From positions 868,001-932,000 of the forward strand of contig JADANN010000120.1 in assembly GCA_018806985.1 (NCBI GenBank): a DNA stretch of 64,000 bases. Reading direction: 5' to 3'. The translations under genes were made by a program, and so were the position numbers. Numbering within the stretch: position 1 is the stretch's first letter; the number at the start of each line of letters is the position of its first letter. The DNA comes from Angiostrongylus vasorum (lineage: Eukaryota > Nematoda > Chromadorea > Rhabditida > Metastrongylidae). The notes beneath the pieces are model-generated. The model was not told the origin of the DNA and did no database searches. It saw nothing but the letters and a program-made list of their open reading frames with translations. Shown in pieces: positions 10,466-23,395 of this stretch.

Positions 10466-13400
10466 GACTGAAGCATGTTATGATATTTTAAATAATATAG
10501 TTTGAAAAGCTCATTTCTTCCTGAACAACCTAATACTTGCCAGGAGAGCAGCTAGGCGACCTTGAGTTAACATCAAGCCGTAGTGAGTGCGACAACAAAC
10601 TGAACGTCAAATAGACGCGCCAGCCACACGAACATAGACGTTGATTTTGGGTTTTAAACGGTCTGCCCTCACTATGAGTGCGAGCCACTGTAGGGCATAG
10701 TTGTGAAATTCTCTTGTCGTCCACAGTGTTTCTCTTATTAACATTAAAGCATGTATGTTTGTCAGAGCAATAAATTTAACGTCTTATCTCATGTGTTAGT
10801 TGTCTTAATGACGTTTACGTGCTTTTTGTGGTAAATCTCTTCTTGTTTTCCCTCATCTCTTTTCGATACTTTTAACCACATTGATATTCTACTCAGTTCT
10901 GAAAAAAAGGGACATTTCCTCACCTATCTAAAGTATGGAGCCCGAATTGATAGGTATGCGCCGATTTTCATATGAGTGCGCTCTCACGATTTATATGGGT
11001 TATGAACAGATGAAAGGATCGTTCGGTTAAAGAGTACCCGTGGTGAAGCGGAATGCTTTCCTTTTCCTAATAAGTCTACGTTTTATGTCATTCTTCGTAT
11101 TCATAAGACTTTCCAGACATGTAGATATCGAGTTCATGATCGGGCTTACATTCATCTTACTTCTTCAACTGTGTTGCTGTTTCCTTAAATGTGCCTCCTT
11201 TCGATCCATTCGCAGTCATGTGTTTCTTCTTATCTGACATTTTTCAGCCCCTGTGATATTCAAACGGCGATTGAATCATTGATAATAGAAAGTTGCGGAG
11301 AAATGCTTTCGTCAACGTAATTCGTGCTTCCATCACTACTGAGTGACCTTACTGCACAAATTCGGCTGCGTCTATAAACAACTGATGCGATATAGGATTG
11401 TATTCACCGTATATTTGCTTTCCAAATAGCAAGCAATGGATAGTAAGCAAAGGTTATATCTGCTTTAGGTGAAAATGAAGTACTCATTACACAACAAGGT
11501 TTTGAACCCTAGAGTAGTTTGTGGTTCAGCTGGAGAACAACACAAAGAGTTGGGAACAGCAGACCTAACCCGCACATCCTGTTCTCGATATAGAATATCA
11601 GCCACCGCTTCAACAATCGGACAGCCCAAAGCTTTGCTCATTACACATCTCAACCCCACCACACCTCTTTCAAAACCAGTGCCGACGAACATTTGAAGAT
11701 TGTACTACTCCCTGGTAAAGCTTTTACAGGTTTCTAACTTTTTGTTCCAAATCACGTACCTCATTCGATAACCAGCTTGATTAAGCGAACTATAAAGTAG
11801 AAAATACGTTTATTCGTGGTCAATTCAAAAGACTACCTATTCTGTTGCGGCAAAATTCTAGCGTTCTGAAGCTTGCAAGCGCTTGAAGACATTTCCAACA
11901 ACGCACTGGTTCCTAAAGATTACAATGGGTCTGGGAAAAAAATGTAGCACCGATGAGGGAAAGTTCCAAAATGGAATCCTTCCATTTTAAGTGATGTTGA
12001 TTGTACAACTGGTTCCTTTCAAGTAATCAACGTCTATCGTAGTCGTTCAAGTTTTTCGGTGTTGTCATCTTCTTTAGAACAGTTGTAATGATTTGGTTTT
12101 AATTCGGAAAGTTATTATGATAGATAATACATTCGTAGTGGAAGAAACAACCATCGGAACTTTGTTCTGACCCAGATTAAGCTTCGTTAATTGCTTCGAT
12201 GTTTCATCTTTGTCCCATCGCTGTGCATTACTTTCTGATTTTTCCCTCTTGTCGAAAATTTTTTTCAAAAGAAGTTATGGCGATCTTTTCCGGGCTTTTT
12301 GGGATAAAATTATCCACTTTAGCTTCCTGAGTATCAAGAAAACATTAGGACGAAAAATTATGTCCTAAAAGTCAGATAGATGTACCAAGAACCATAGCTG
12401 CTGCCGCTAACATCAAGCAACCGAAGTGCGTTGCTTTTTCTCTCCACATGTCGATCAGCTTAAGTTGCCATGTCTTCCAGAAAGGCATTCTTATTTTTGG
12501 AAGAGTGGGGCCACTTCCTTCGCATGAACGCATTCGCTAACAGCGAGGTAGTCAAACAAACCTTTGAGGATCGTATCTAAAAGCTGTACAAATAACTCGT
12601 CATTCAGAAAGCCGTCTACTTTCAGTTTAGAAATTTTTCCTACTGATTTACGTCTGTTGGGAAAATCAATTGTAAAAATGCAGAAGTCAGTCGGAGGACG
12701 GATCCTGAATCGTCTTCCACTTAGATACACTTTCACATTAGGATAAGTATCTCGATTGTTACAATTTAACGGTGATTATCCTGTCTATACGCAACCTGGA
12801 GACCTAAAGGACTGCTAGACATGAGATTTTGAGGGAGATTAGTGGGAGTCAATCATGTTTGGCGAGAAATACCGCATTTCCATGAAGTAGTGCACTTTTA
12901 GTAACAATCACAATTTCAGTGATTGTCTCGTATTATTTTTCCACTCATTTAGAATTTTTTTGCACGGATAGTATCAAGCAGTAATTAGTGGGAAAGCAAA
13001 GAACTGAAATACACCTGTTCATCCAATAATTAAAAGTCTTTTTGAACCGCAAGCTGCTATCTCACTGAGCGAAACCTGCATTAGCTCCGACGGCCCCCTT
13101 GCAGGAACACTTGTGGGATTGGGGATGTATTCTTTAAGCAGTAGTTGAAAAAACGGTCAATTTTGCCAGTGTGATTATACTGCACCCTGTATCATCAACG
13201 CAATAATTTTTGCTTTAGCCCAAAACTAACTTCGCAATTTTGTCTATATAGGGATTCAGTATAATTTTTAATTGGCACACTTTACAGTGGAATTCGAAGA
13301 GTATCACCTATAGGTGATTGGTAAGTTTGATATTATGTAACTCCATGGGTAGAAGTCCAATTGTCTCGATTGTCGCTTAAAGTGGTCACTTTGAAAATAA

Positions 13401-14735
13401 GATTTCAAGTTAGACATAACTATGGAGTAAAGGTCACAGACGACAAGCTATAGGTTGGAAAATCTGGGCAGTCGGAAAAGTGGAAGGACATAAACAAATG
13501 TGATAAAAGGATAAAGGATAGAGCGTTCGGTATTGTTTAATTCCTTTTGAATGAGTCGTACATAAGACTCTATTGAGCATCATTGAGGTGATCTAATGCA
13601 CATCTGTCCTATACAATCACTTGAATCAATTTGCAGGTCACGGAGTTGTGGAACTTTTAGCCTATCCACTGAACGAAATCGAAGCACCGCCCACGTATTC
13701 ATTGCAGAGTACCTCTAACTGGTAGACTAAATGAGCCTTAAAGCAAATGTAATATATGAACAAAATATAAGGCCACATCATACGTTCTTTGAAAACAGGT
13801 CTCGAGAGGAAACAAGACAACGAAGAAAGTGGGATTTCGGGTGGCGTACAAATATTTTAGAAGAAGATAAATGAGTGAAAAGATTATGTACAATTGCAAT
13901 AGCAAAAAACATTGTAATTTCCATAAAAACAACTATAACGCTTAGTTTGACTCTGGAAAAAAAACAGAAAATGATTTGTGGTGAAGGTCTTTGAATAGAT
14001 GCAAATAGAGGATGGGTGCATATGGGAAAAAACAATACGAACCTAGTCGAATCGACTATTTAATCAAATGTATAAATACAATAACAACGCTTTAGTCAGG
14101 TCCATTTGGCAACAACATTCTTTGGCTTCACAACCATCGATGGGTGGTGACGTCCACCAATGGACATTGCCGTAAAACGTGATTACACAAGGATTCTACC
14201 AAATGGATAGATGAGAAAAAAAAAGGGTTAGAAATTCTAAGTGGTTAGATGGAAATCCAAGAGCGCATATTCGACTGCTTACTGAATTCGTTGATATCGA
14301 TGAATTTTATCGATATATGTGTATGGGCCGATCCTCGATTTCTACTTCGGCGGTTGCAGCGTTGTCGCCTTTTTTGCTTATAAGAGCCGAAAGCAAAGGC
14401 ACATGTGGCGAAAAGACACACGGCGACCACCATTTGTGCCATTCTGGTCGAGTACCCGGTCACTTTTACTGCATCGTAGTCCCACTCTCCTTGCTGTAAT
14501 GTGGTAGTATATGACGTGTGCTAGATCAATCATAACTTAAGCGTAAAACGTTCATAGTGAATTTCGAAGGCGAAAATTCAGGAAAATAATTGAATCCACA
14601 TGATGGTCTACGGAGAGCCATGAGAATTCACTGCAATGTTACTCCTTGAAGATCTCAACTGAGGATATCCATGGAATAAAAAAAGCTTTGATGTACGAAG
14701 TTTTTGAAATTGGAGAATAGCTATTAATAGATATA
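10466..14735. other. Long spacer, no supported gene
   Basis: AT-rich sequence over about 4.3 kb. Two minus-strand open frames (11465-11692 and 12491-12736) have a more protein-like composition, and the second reads 'KISKLKVDGFLNDELFVQLL'. Neither has clean splice sites or a family I recognise. They may be remnants of one old minus-strand element. Confidence 0.4.
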
Positions 14736-14737
14736 AC

Positions 14738-15218
14738 CACAATGATGCTGAGATATATGCAAAACTCCAGGACGCAGGTGTCTGCGATAGAGACTGAAAT
14801 TGTTATTACCCTTTCCGGAGGCTAACTAGTTCACCACTATACCATGCGGGTCCTTTTCGTCGTTCTCTCGGCAGTGTTTTAATCTAAAGGTGCTATCAAC
14901 AATCACCCGTCAACGGAATTGATCTAGAGAACACACATCGGCATTGAACCCAGCTAAGGCGAAGATGTAGCGTAAATCATAATGTAGCCAGTTTATTTAC
15001 TGGTTTTATTGTTTTCTTTTTTCGTGGCGGGGTAATTGCCGTTAGCACCTATAGGTTAAAACACGCCTGAGAGAAAGGCGAAACGGAGGACCCGCATAGT
15101 GTGGTGGTGAACATGTAAGCCACCGGAAAAGGTAATAATGGGTTCGATTCCCACCGCAGACACTTGTGGTCCGGACTTTTGCAAATATCTCGGCATCATA
15201 GTGGTCATATTCCCCCAT
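14738..15218. repeat. Repeat B, head-to-head inverted pair
   Basis: The left arm (14745-14990, minus) and right arm (about 15040-15215, plus) share 'gatgctgagatat.tgcaaa' ends in opposite orientation. Both hold the tRNA-like core, most clearly at 15090-15165: 'gtgtggtggtgaac' (A-box-like) and 'gggttcgattcccacc' (B box). Confidence 0.75.
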
Positions 15219-18200
15219 CGTTTACTTCCATGAAAAAAGGAGTACGCAGTAAATAAAAAGTGACTATATCAATTAATAATGGTCAACACTTGCAACAAAC
15301 CTCCATAAAAAATGCTATTCCAGCAATATCCGTTGAATTTCCGTTACAATCCCTTCCTTAAGTTGTACCGTTTAACTACTTTTGGTCAGTCCATCTTTTG
15401 CTCAAATGTGCTTGTACGAAACAAAATGGAAACAAGACGTGTTGTGTTCTCATGCTATGCAAACAATGCTACACTTAAGATTAATGACAGCATTCGCGGA
15501 AAGTGCCTTGGAGTCATGTGTTCCCCCTTTGGAAGAAACTTGAATATGAAACATTTGACATTGACTTTTCATCTCTGTTGTGGATTTCCCGTCGCCTAGC
15601 GTTCAAAGAGAGGTATTCAAAGGTAGTGCGGAAGTTGACTGATGTCAAAGTTGAGTCACGTAATGTGATCTGTGCGTAAAGAGAAAAGAAAAGAAGTACC
15701 ATTTCACTTAAATGAACGACAGTTATAGAACGAGCCTATGTGGAAATCAAACTATGCCACTGCGTTGAGCGATAGCATCGCAAACGTTTAGTTCCCTTTT
15801 CGATGTATTCAAAGGAATCGCTCAATCCAGCAACAAAAGCACTGCTTCCCACTGCTCACATTTTCAAACAAATGAAACATCATTTCGATTTATTATAAAA
15901 GAAAAAATTACTTGAGAAGCTTGTGCCACAGCGGTATTCCATTCGTCGATGCTGCTTGACAACACTTCAATTGTCACAACAACCGCCATTCCTTAAAATA
16001 ATCATTTATTATCTACATCAAAGTCATTAGAGTGTCAAAGATCGCTCTCAAGTCGCTCAAGTATTTAGGATCGGCAAGCGTGTTGGAGCTTACTCGTGTT
16101 TCCGAAACACGTTAAATCAACTGAATGATAAGCGTTTCTCATCGCTTGGCACCTCGTCTCCATCTCAAACCCACGGGATTCTGACTAAGCTTTCCTCGGC
16201 TATGAAAAACAAAAAATTTATTATTTGCTTCTTTACGTAGTGAAAATATCAGAGTACATCAAACATTACGTCCTAAACAAACATCGTTCTTTATCAACAG
16301 ACATCGGTCATAGTGGAATCAATCAAGTAATCTTGCGTGGTGCAACTGTTCCAGCTGAACTGGAAGACAAAACAATGTTTTTTCCTAGCCGAACAGGAGA
16401 TCACTACGATGCTCAGGATCACATCTCGTCAATGAAACGTCAGTTATGGCGAAAAACTATTTGAAAAAAGCGGACGTCAATTTGAAATCTTGAGAAGGAT
16501 CTCGGAACGACAAAGCAGAAGAAAAAACTTCGAGAGCAAACGCATTAGAACGAGAAGGCTAATGGTGAATGATTTGGAAAATAAAGTACAAGTACGAAAA
16601 AACTATTTTTGCTTGCAGTTTGATGGGAAAAGATTTGCTTTTTCGTCATGATGACGATTTATTGACAGCAGTCGAGAATTTTTTGATAAGTTGACTACTT
16701 GAGTACTTGACAGACCTATAGGAGAGGCTTCTAGGCATTGTTCTAAGATCACACGTGATTTCCCTGAAGTGTTATCCAACTGCAACTCTTCTTAAGATCT
16801 AAGTCGTTAGAAAATTGAGAGCGCGATTTAAATTTCAAATTTTCCACGCCAGCGCGGGACGCGTGCACTTCAGTGGTCCATTGGACGACAGCATCATGGA
16901 CAGGAGACCTGTTGCTCGAGCAAATCCCGCCTGTTAAATCGGTGTACTGCTCCAGGTAAAAGTCTTAGCGATAAAAAAAATAAACTGGCAACTTGCAGAG
17001 AGGAAAAATCATAATTTCACTGGAGTTAAATAGGCGAGCTTCGCCTTATTGTGGAGACTAATAGATTCCGACAGTTTCTGATTCCATTAATATAGTGCCT
17101 TGCTGCGAACACGGAATACTTTCGGACATAACAGTTTGCAAAAAGAATTATAAAACGAGCTCATTTGGTTTCGTGAGTCCCGCGGAGATTCCATTGTTGT
17201 CGTTAAAATTTATTAGCACCTGATGATCAAGGGGCTATGATGTCTCTACTGTTTGTACCACATAGATACAAATACACGGTACAACGACGAGCTCCTTATT
17301 TTATTCCAGCCGATTTTTTTTTCCTTTGCTATTAAAAAAATTTCGTAGGTCTGTAAACTAAGATTTTATCTTATATAAGTGCAAGAAGTACGGAAATAAT
17401 TTAACCACTCAGGAAACAATATTCCCAGAAAAAAATGTCGCTATTAGTAACTGCGACACTTGACCACTCTATTACATCCTGCTTGATTTTCACTTCGACA
17501 TTCACATTCGTACAAACAAATCCGCATATATAATTTCTTGATGTTGACATAAAATTTAACGCAGTTCACTGTGTTGTGAGTTAGTGAGAGGTAATCGCAA
17601 GTCACTTAGACGCTTAGACGAATCACTTAGATATGCTTGGAGTAGTCACCAGAGTTGCGCTTAGTCATTCCGACAACAACACTGTTGTTCAGGAGTAATT
17701 GGTCTGATTCGTTGTCAGAATATAACATCACACACAGTCCTTTTCACTTCCAGTATGTGTAGTTGGTCTAATTGAGAGAGCAACTACTAAGAACTAAGCT
17801 TGAAAGTGAAGCAGCAAAAGACCTGTGGTATATTTCAAACTGCATTCCTCCGCAACGAACTCTGCTGTCTTGACCGCTTCATAATGTTACATACGCTACT
17901 ACTGATGAATTACAACTTGTCAGATTTTTCTGCAAAAAATGTTCTAAAAAAGTCTGTGCACACTGCTATCTTGCTGCAATTACTGCTGTGTCGTTGCGAC
18001 ACTTTAGCTGAATCAACTTGATGCTGTAGACATTTGCGTTTAGCAATTAAGGACAACAGCCAAAAATCTCTCGGAAACCCTTGGCAAAGCAGAAGAGCAG
18101 TGATAGTCAACTCAGGTTCTAGCTTTCATGGTTCACTTCTCAGTAAACTTGTGGTCTTTAGCATCGCTACAATTTCGGAAAATGACGTTGTGAAAAAACA

Positions 18201-18325
18201 CGCCTAGGAAACAGTTTACACTCTCTCGTTTTAAATTCATGACCTTACCGATTATCATCAATGCAATCTGGATAAAAAAGATGAGATTCGTCAATTCACT
18301 GACGATCTATGTCAAAGGCCATGAC
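15219..18325. other. Spacer with one tRNA-like patch and a diverged repeat
   Basis: No gene could be supported. At 16858-16935 a tRNA-like order ('ttcagtggtccattggac' then 'ctcgagcaaatcccg') is visible but does not fold cleanly. The stretch 16790-17220 shares scattered blocks with 24695-25010 ('aatttaaatttt', 'ccagcgc', 'acctgatg'), suggesting an old dispersed repeat. Confidence 0.4.
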
Positions 18326-18329
18326 ACAT

Positions 18330-18618
18330 AAGAAAGTGAAGAAGGATGAAGGTCTCGGCGTTGATCAATTCCTGAGGGATGCGCAATGCATTCTCCTTCA
18401 TTAAGTATCGTTGGAGGTGATTGAATGCATATTTGGCCTTTACAATGACTCGCGGTGACCTAGTGATGTATGGAGCCAATGCTGCTATCCTCCCAGACAA
18501 GTCTGGTTCCAATTTGCCGACCCTGGAGAGATGGAAGGCTTGGTCGGCCAAGGGCGGGCGGATCGATTCCACGTGCGTGTCGCAGTGGCGCCTCCAACCG
18601 CTGCGCCACACGCGCTCT
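18330..18618 (-). repeat. Repeat A: tRNA-derived SINE
   Basis: Full-length copy on the minus strand. The promoter end is at about 18615 ('tgtggcgcagcggttggagg' when reversed) and the 3' end at 18335, with the 'ttgatcaacgccgag' block. Confidence 0.8.
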
Positions 18619-21600
18619 TTCAGCTTTCATGGCACATATCTTCCAAAAAGTTGGTGACAAAATGAAACCACACCTGGGTAACCGAATATATGAATTAAGA
18701 GTCTAGGTGTGCACGAAGTGACGTGAGGTGCATTTGCGAAAAGACCAGTCTCCACCACTTGCGTTTAATTGTCAATGGGTTATTTTGAAAGAATTTTCTG
18801 GTTATCATAAGAGAATTCCTGACAACGTAATATATGAAAATGGGCCGGCCTTGGTGCATCATTTGTAGGTTTGAATTGTAACGGAGAACTACGTCGACTA
18901 ACCTATGAGGAGGAATAAGCATGCAACGAGACGTTTGTAGACATATCGATGATGATAGAAGGTGTAGAGAGCTAACGTATCTGTAGACAAAAGGAGAAAT
19001 AGAGCGATCATTCCAATAGCTGCTTGAGCTCGGTAATAGTCTAAAAAAATACTAATCAATTTAAATCTAAGGAAAAAAGAATAACGAAAAAAATGCTATT
19101 TCAAACAGCAACACGATTTCCAGGTGTTGTTCTTCATTGGTCAATGTCTATAGAGGTGAATTAGTTCGAGTACGGGAGTGGTATATGATTTAATACTTTT
19201 TAATTTTGGTTCAGCATTTTCTGTGTTTGGCTATGGAGGTGTTTGTCCGTGTAGATTGCAGTCAACTTGACCTTTCGAGGCTCTGAGGAAAGCGAAATCC
19301 GCTGGAACGTCAGCTTGTGCGTTAATGAAGAAGTAAAATAACACCTCGTGTTTACTAAACAGAAGTAGAAAGAATTAATACTTTTTATTTATTCCGCATG
19401 CCTCATAATCTCTGGTCTAGTGCACTTTTGAATGATTTTCACACGCTAGAATCATCGACTGCTAAGTACATAAATATTAAGCAGTATGTGTTAAACAGTC
19501 AAAAACCATATGGGGATGACCGAGAAGAACCGACGAAATTTAAGATCGTTAGTGCTTCGTGGGAAGTGAGCTCGGATGACCTGCAGTGGTATTCGAGCAC
19601 CCGAAGAGGATGTGTTGCGGAATATGGAACAAGTGTAGGGCACAAAACACGCGAAGAAAGACGAAGACAGAATAAAACAAAAGAATAATCACTGAAGGAA
19701 TAATACTCCGAAATAACACTACAGATTAATGGATGTCGATAAGGAAGCAGTTTGCAGTTGACACACGGCAATCATTGGTCATCGTAGGGCGGCTTCCGTG
19801 TCAGCTTAATGTCCTGCTGTGTCGGAAAGATTCGCACATGCCAGCCCGTATGGGCACAGCACAGTAATCACATCTGTTTTAGATTCTAGGTACACTGATT
19901 CTTGATATCCTATATTTTTTTATATTTGTTGTTCAAAGCCAATTTCATTGTTATTCGTGGAGGTCACGACTAGAAGTTCCGCACAATTGAAAATAAGTTA
20001 AGCTTACGTTTAAGATCTGCATCAGCTAGTCGCGCGACATTCTCAGGTGGCGTGGGAAAATGAGGGATCCATTCCACTGCAACATGAATGTGTTATAATC
20101 TATACTGAGGTAATTACACAGAAATCTAACAGAATAAAACGTGTAGAAGTAATTTTTCACACAAACAATGCCTGTACCAGTTTTATGTGTAGCATTCTTC
20201 ACCGTTCTCCATTCACCCCAAACGCCCAGTTGTACGTGAACGTGTTGATACTCAGTGTTCATGAAGTCCAACACAGCCCAGTTAGGTGTTGCCAATGCAG
20301 CGATCAGTACAACTACCGCAATCTAAATCTCATTCAGTCTTCTCTCTCGTTCACTAGGACATATCATTTCCTTTGCACTTATAGCCACGTTCTCTTTCCT
20401 AGCAACCAATGCCAAAACGTCAATATATTATAACGGTAAAATGTTGCTACTAACAATAACCCTGTATTACCAATGACTTTCTGAGGCTATATTTCCCATT
20501 GCAGACCAGATGTGCTAACAGAAATGAAATATAAAATGACTCCATTGAACTTTTTCCTCAATTTATATAGCCTTCCCTTTTCTCATGCAGACAACTATAT
20601 GCCATTGATGGTTGAATAACGTCGATTTATAGTAAGAGACAGTCGCGCTAAAGTGTTTTCGGGTATTTGCGAAAGGTAGCCGACTCCTATGTAGTACAAA
20701 CAGATTTCGGACATATTAAAACGAAGAGATACCCAGAGTGTGGCAATAATTTCTGGCAGTGATGAATTATTCCACGCCAGGAATTTCAGTAAGTATGATA
20801 GTTAGCCTAAAAAATAGTGAATATCTGTTCGTGAAACCAAAATTTACACTGAGAAGCACCCTGTTTAGGTGGGGTACTTTCGAAGCAGATTTTCAGACAA
20901 GATTTTACAAACAACAGACCCATGCAACAATGGTAGCTACTGCCATCAAACGTCGTCGCCAAATCATTTTGTGGTAAGACTGCATATTCAAGATTTGTGA
21001 ATCTCGTAAATCGACTGCCTTGTCAAGTAACTGCATAACGTTTGCTGCTATTCGAGATCGATGCGGCTAATTCTGAATGTGTAAACAAGAAAAGCCTTAA
21101 ATGAATGGAATTTAGTGCAAACAGAGTCATTGATGTGTGGCGATGAATAACGCAAAGCAGTAAATGCTTTAGGAAAGACATGAAAAGGACTAATTTCAGA
21201 AGTAATTGAATGGACAACGCTGCCAGAAGGACTAATTAACGCTATAATTAAATGATCAAAGTAGTCGGAACAACCAATTTTCGGTCCAATTAAGTCGACT
21301 TGTATCAACAAGTATCTCAACTAATTAATCAGAGAGAAAGAGAAAAGAATCATCAGAGAAGACAAAGAAGTATTTGAGAGAATGAAGAAAAAAATGGGCA
21401 ATGTTCACAAGACGAGCAAAAAAGTATGTGGTGAACTGAAATGTGAAACTCAAGACATGCAAATAAGTGGATTATGTTTCTATACCGAAAGCGCATCGAG
21501 ATAGCGAACATACATTTGAGACGGGGGGCACGGACGAGTGGTCCGACAAGGGGGCGGGGCATCGAGGTTTGTCACGAAATATGAGCAGGCAAATGAGAAC

Positions 21601-22100
21601 CAGATGCAAATACGAAGCTGTGGGTTTCACTCACTCCCACTTAATCTGAAGTTCGAAGCTCGTGACCTATTGTTGTGGTTGGATACAAACAGATATTATA
21701 GATCATATGACCGGGTTATACGTCACTCGTAATTATTTTGCACTTCGAAATTAAACCCACAAGTGTGTCAGCTGATGTTGCGCTAGTAATCATCCTACTC
21801 ATCTTACTACCTGTCGCCTTTGCCTATCCGTCTTTGCCAGCAATACATGAGTTGAGTTAGCCCATTAGTTTGAAACGAAACACGTTTAGAAACCACGAAT
21901 CAATCGTTTTCATAGTTCTGTCGTTGAGGATCGTAGCTCGAAAGAAATGCGATTTAGCAAGTTGGATTTCGTTTAAATGAACAGAATAATGTCCCCACCA
22001 AATACGTCGTTGGTGCCACCGCCTTCTGAACGGTGCTAGAATTAAAAGATACTTTATTGCCATTTTATTAAACTAGATAAAAATTTTTTTAAAGGTTCAT
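18619..22100. other. Spacer, no supported gene
   Basis: AT-rich sequence. It contains one PLE-type end (19250-19345, listed separately). A minus-strand frame at 20026-20295 looks protein-like in composition but has no usable splice acceptor. Otherwise nothing recognised. Confidence 0.4.
19250..19345 (+). repeat. PLE-type terminal fragment, hammerhead-like
   Basis: Reads 'ttgacctttcgaggctctga', then 'ccgctggaacgtcagc' and 'aataacacctcgtgttta'. It is closely related to 50885-50990, where it sits at the 3' end of a PLE. The GAAA box is changed to GGAA here, so a ribozyme would be dead. Confidence 0.65.
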
Positions 22101-22101
22101 G

Positions 22102-22113
22102 TATATATATATG

Positions 22114-22152
<39 letters not shown>
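22102..22152. repeat. AT dinucleotide microsatellite
   Basis: Uninterrupted (TA)n apart from one 'gcatac' break. Confidence 0.95.
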
Positions 22153-22153
<1 letters not shown>

Positions 22154-22639
22154 ATTATTAGCAACTATTCAAAGTCAAATCAGGCATTCGAAACGGTAGC
22201 CAAATTCATCAAAAGGATAAAGAAGTGGGTTAAAGACGTCATCCAAAGAAGTTTTTTCTATTTTCACTCCAAGCGCTCGATTATCAGCAGTCAGTCATGA
22301 GCAAAGCTGTCCACATACTATCCGTCCTAGAACAACGACAAGCGAGAACAAAGATAACGAAAGTTGAGCACCAGCTTAATTACTAATTAAGCAAACCTAT
22401 GCAAACCGAAAAGTAGATACGAAAAAACTTCATTAGGTTTTCCGGAAACTAGTGTGCGCTTTCAATCTCTATGTTAACAGTGGGATATAGTACCCCAGGA
22501 CAAACTTTATTAATCGAAATAAAAACGATTAGAATGTACAAACTGTTGCCAACGAGAAACGCGTTCATTTATAACGGTTGCTTAGAATTTTGGACTTCTG
22601 CGGACGTTGAACTCGATGAAGGCAGTTTCGTCCTCGGCT

Positions 22640-23395
22640 TAGTCTTCCTGTTGACTAGTGCGGGCGACAGCCATTGATGTTATTGGTGTATTTTGTTCAT
22701 TTTCTGGATGTAGTTCTCTGCTGTAATATTACCCCCCCCACCCTCCCGGATCCAGGTAGTTTTGATGGATTAGGCTAGCAGAAAACCACCAAACGGTCAA
22801 CACTACTTTCTTTTGGTGTCGGTTTTGCGAAATGTTGCGGAGCTTCAGAACAGTCCAACCCTTGAGCCGATCGACGCCGGTTATCATAAAACGTGCATTT
22901 TTCTGCGAACGTCGCAATATAGTCGATATGTTCTTCTGGTTTCACAGAAGAAGCGCATGATACCTCAAAGTGGTGACAACCTTGATTGTCATTTAATTCG
23001 TGCACCATCCATTTGTAGAGGTTGTTCGACTTTCCAGTTACCTTTAGATTTCCGGAAAAGTTGGGATGTCTGTGCTAAGTTCATCTTCAAGTTCCTGATT
23101 AGTTGTGCGGGAGTTTGGTCGCAGAAACTCCTTCAATTAATTGTTGTCAGTAGCAGAAGGACGTTGGTGAACTCTCCATCTCCAAAGGCGAATTTTACAT
23201 GAAAAGTTTCGAAACCAATGTCGAACTGTGCGTTCATTGACATTTTCCAATCCCCACGCATGGCTATTCTATAGAACCGTATGGACTGACTGCATACATC
23301 TGATTTCGAATCCATGAAAGCAAATTTTCCGGAGTTGCTGCTTCGGTGCGAATGTAAAATTCCGTACTTTAGAATTCGCGGAATATACAATTTAT
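22640..23395 (-). pseudogene. Mariner transposase relic
   Basis: On the minus strand, in order, are 'VHELNDNQGCHHFEVSCASS' (from about 23005), 'FYDNRRRSAQGLDCSEAPQH' (about 22890), 'KKVVLTVWWFSASLIH' (about 22800) and 'ITAENYIQKMNKIH' followed by 'ALVNRK' (about 22715-22650). These match the middle of mariner-family transposases, including the catalytic aspartate in the YDN block. The frame shifts between blocks, stop codons are present, and the part carrying the last catalytic acidic residue is not recognisable, so it is inactive. The N-terminal DNA-binding part would lie toward 23395 but is too diverged to define. No terminal inverted repeats were identified. Confidence 0.8.

Noticed and set aside
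15090..15165. Possible tRNA gene with 'gggttcgattcccacc'
   Set aside because: No consistent anticodon arm or acceptor pairing. The same unit recurs as the core of Repeat B.
20026..20295. Minus-strand frame with protein-like composition ('NWAVLDFMNTEYQHV..')
   Set aside because: No usable acceptor upstream, no recognised family and no partner exon. A chance open frame is as likely.
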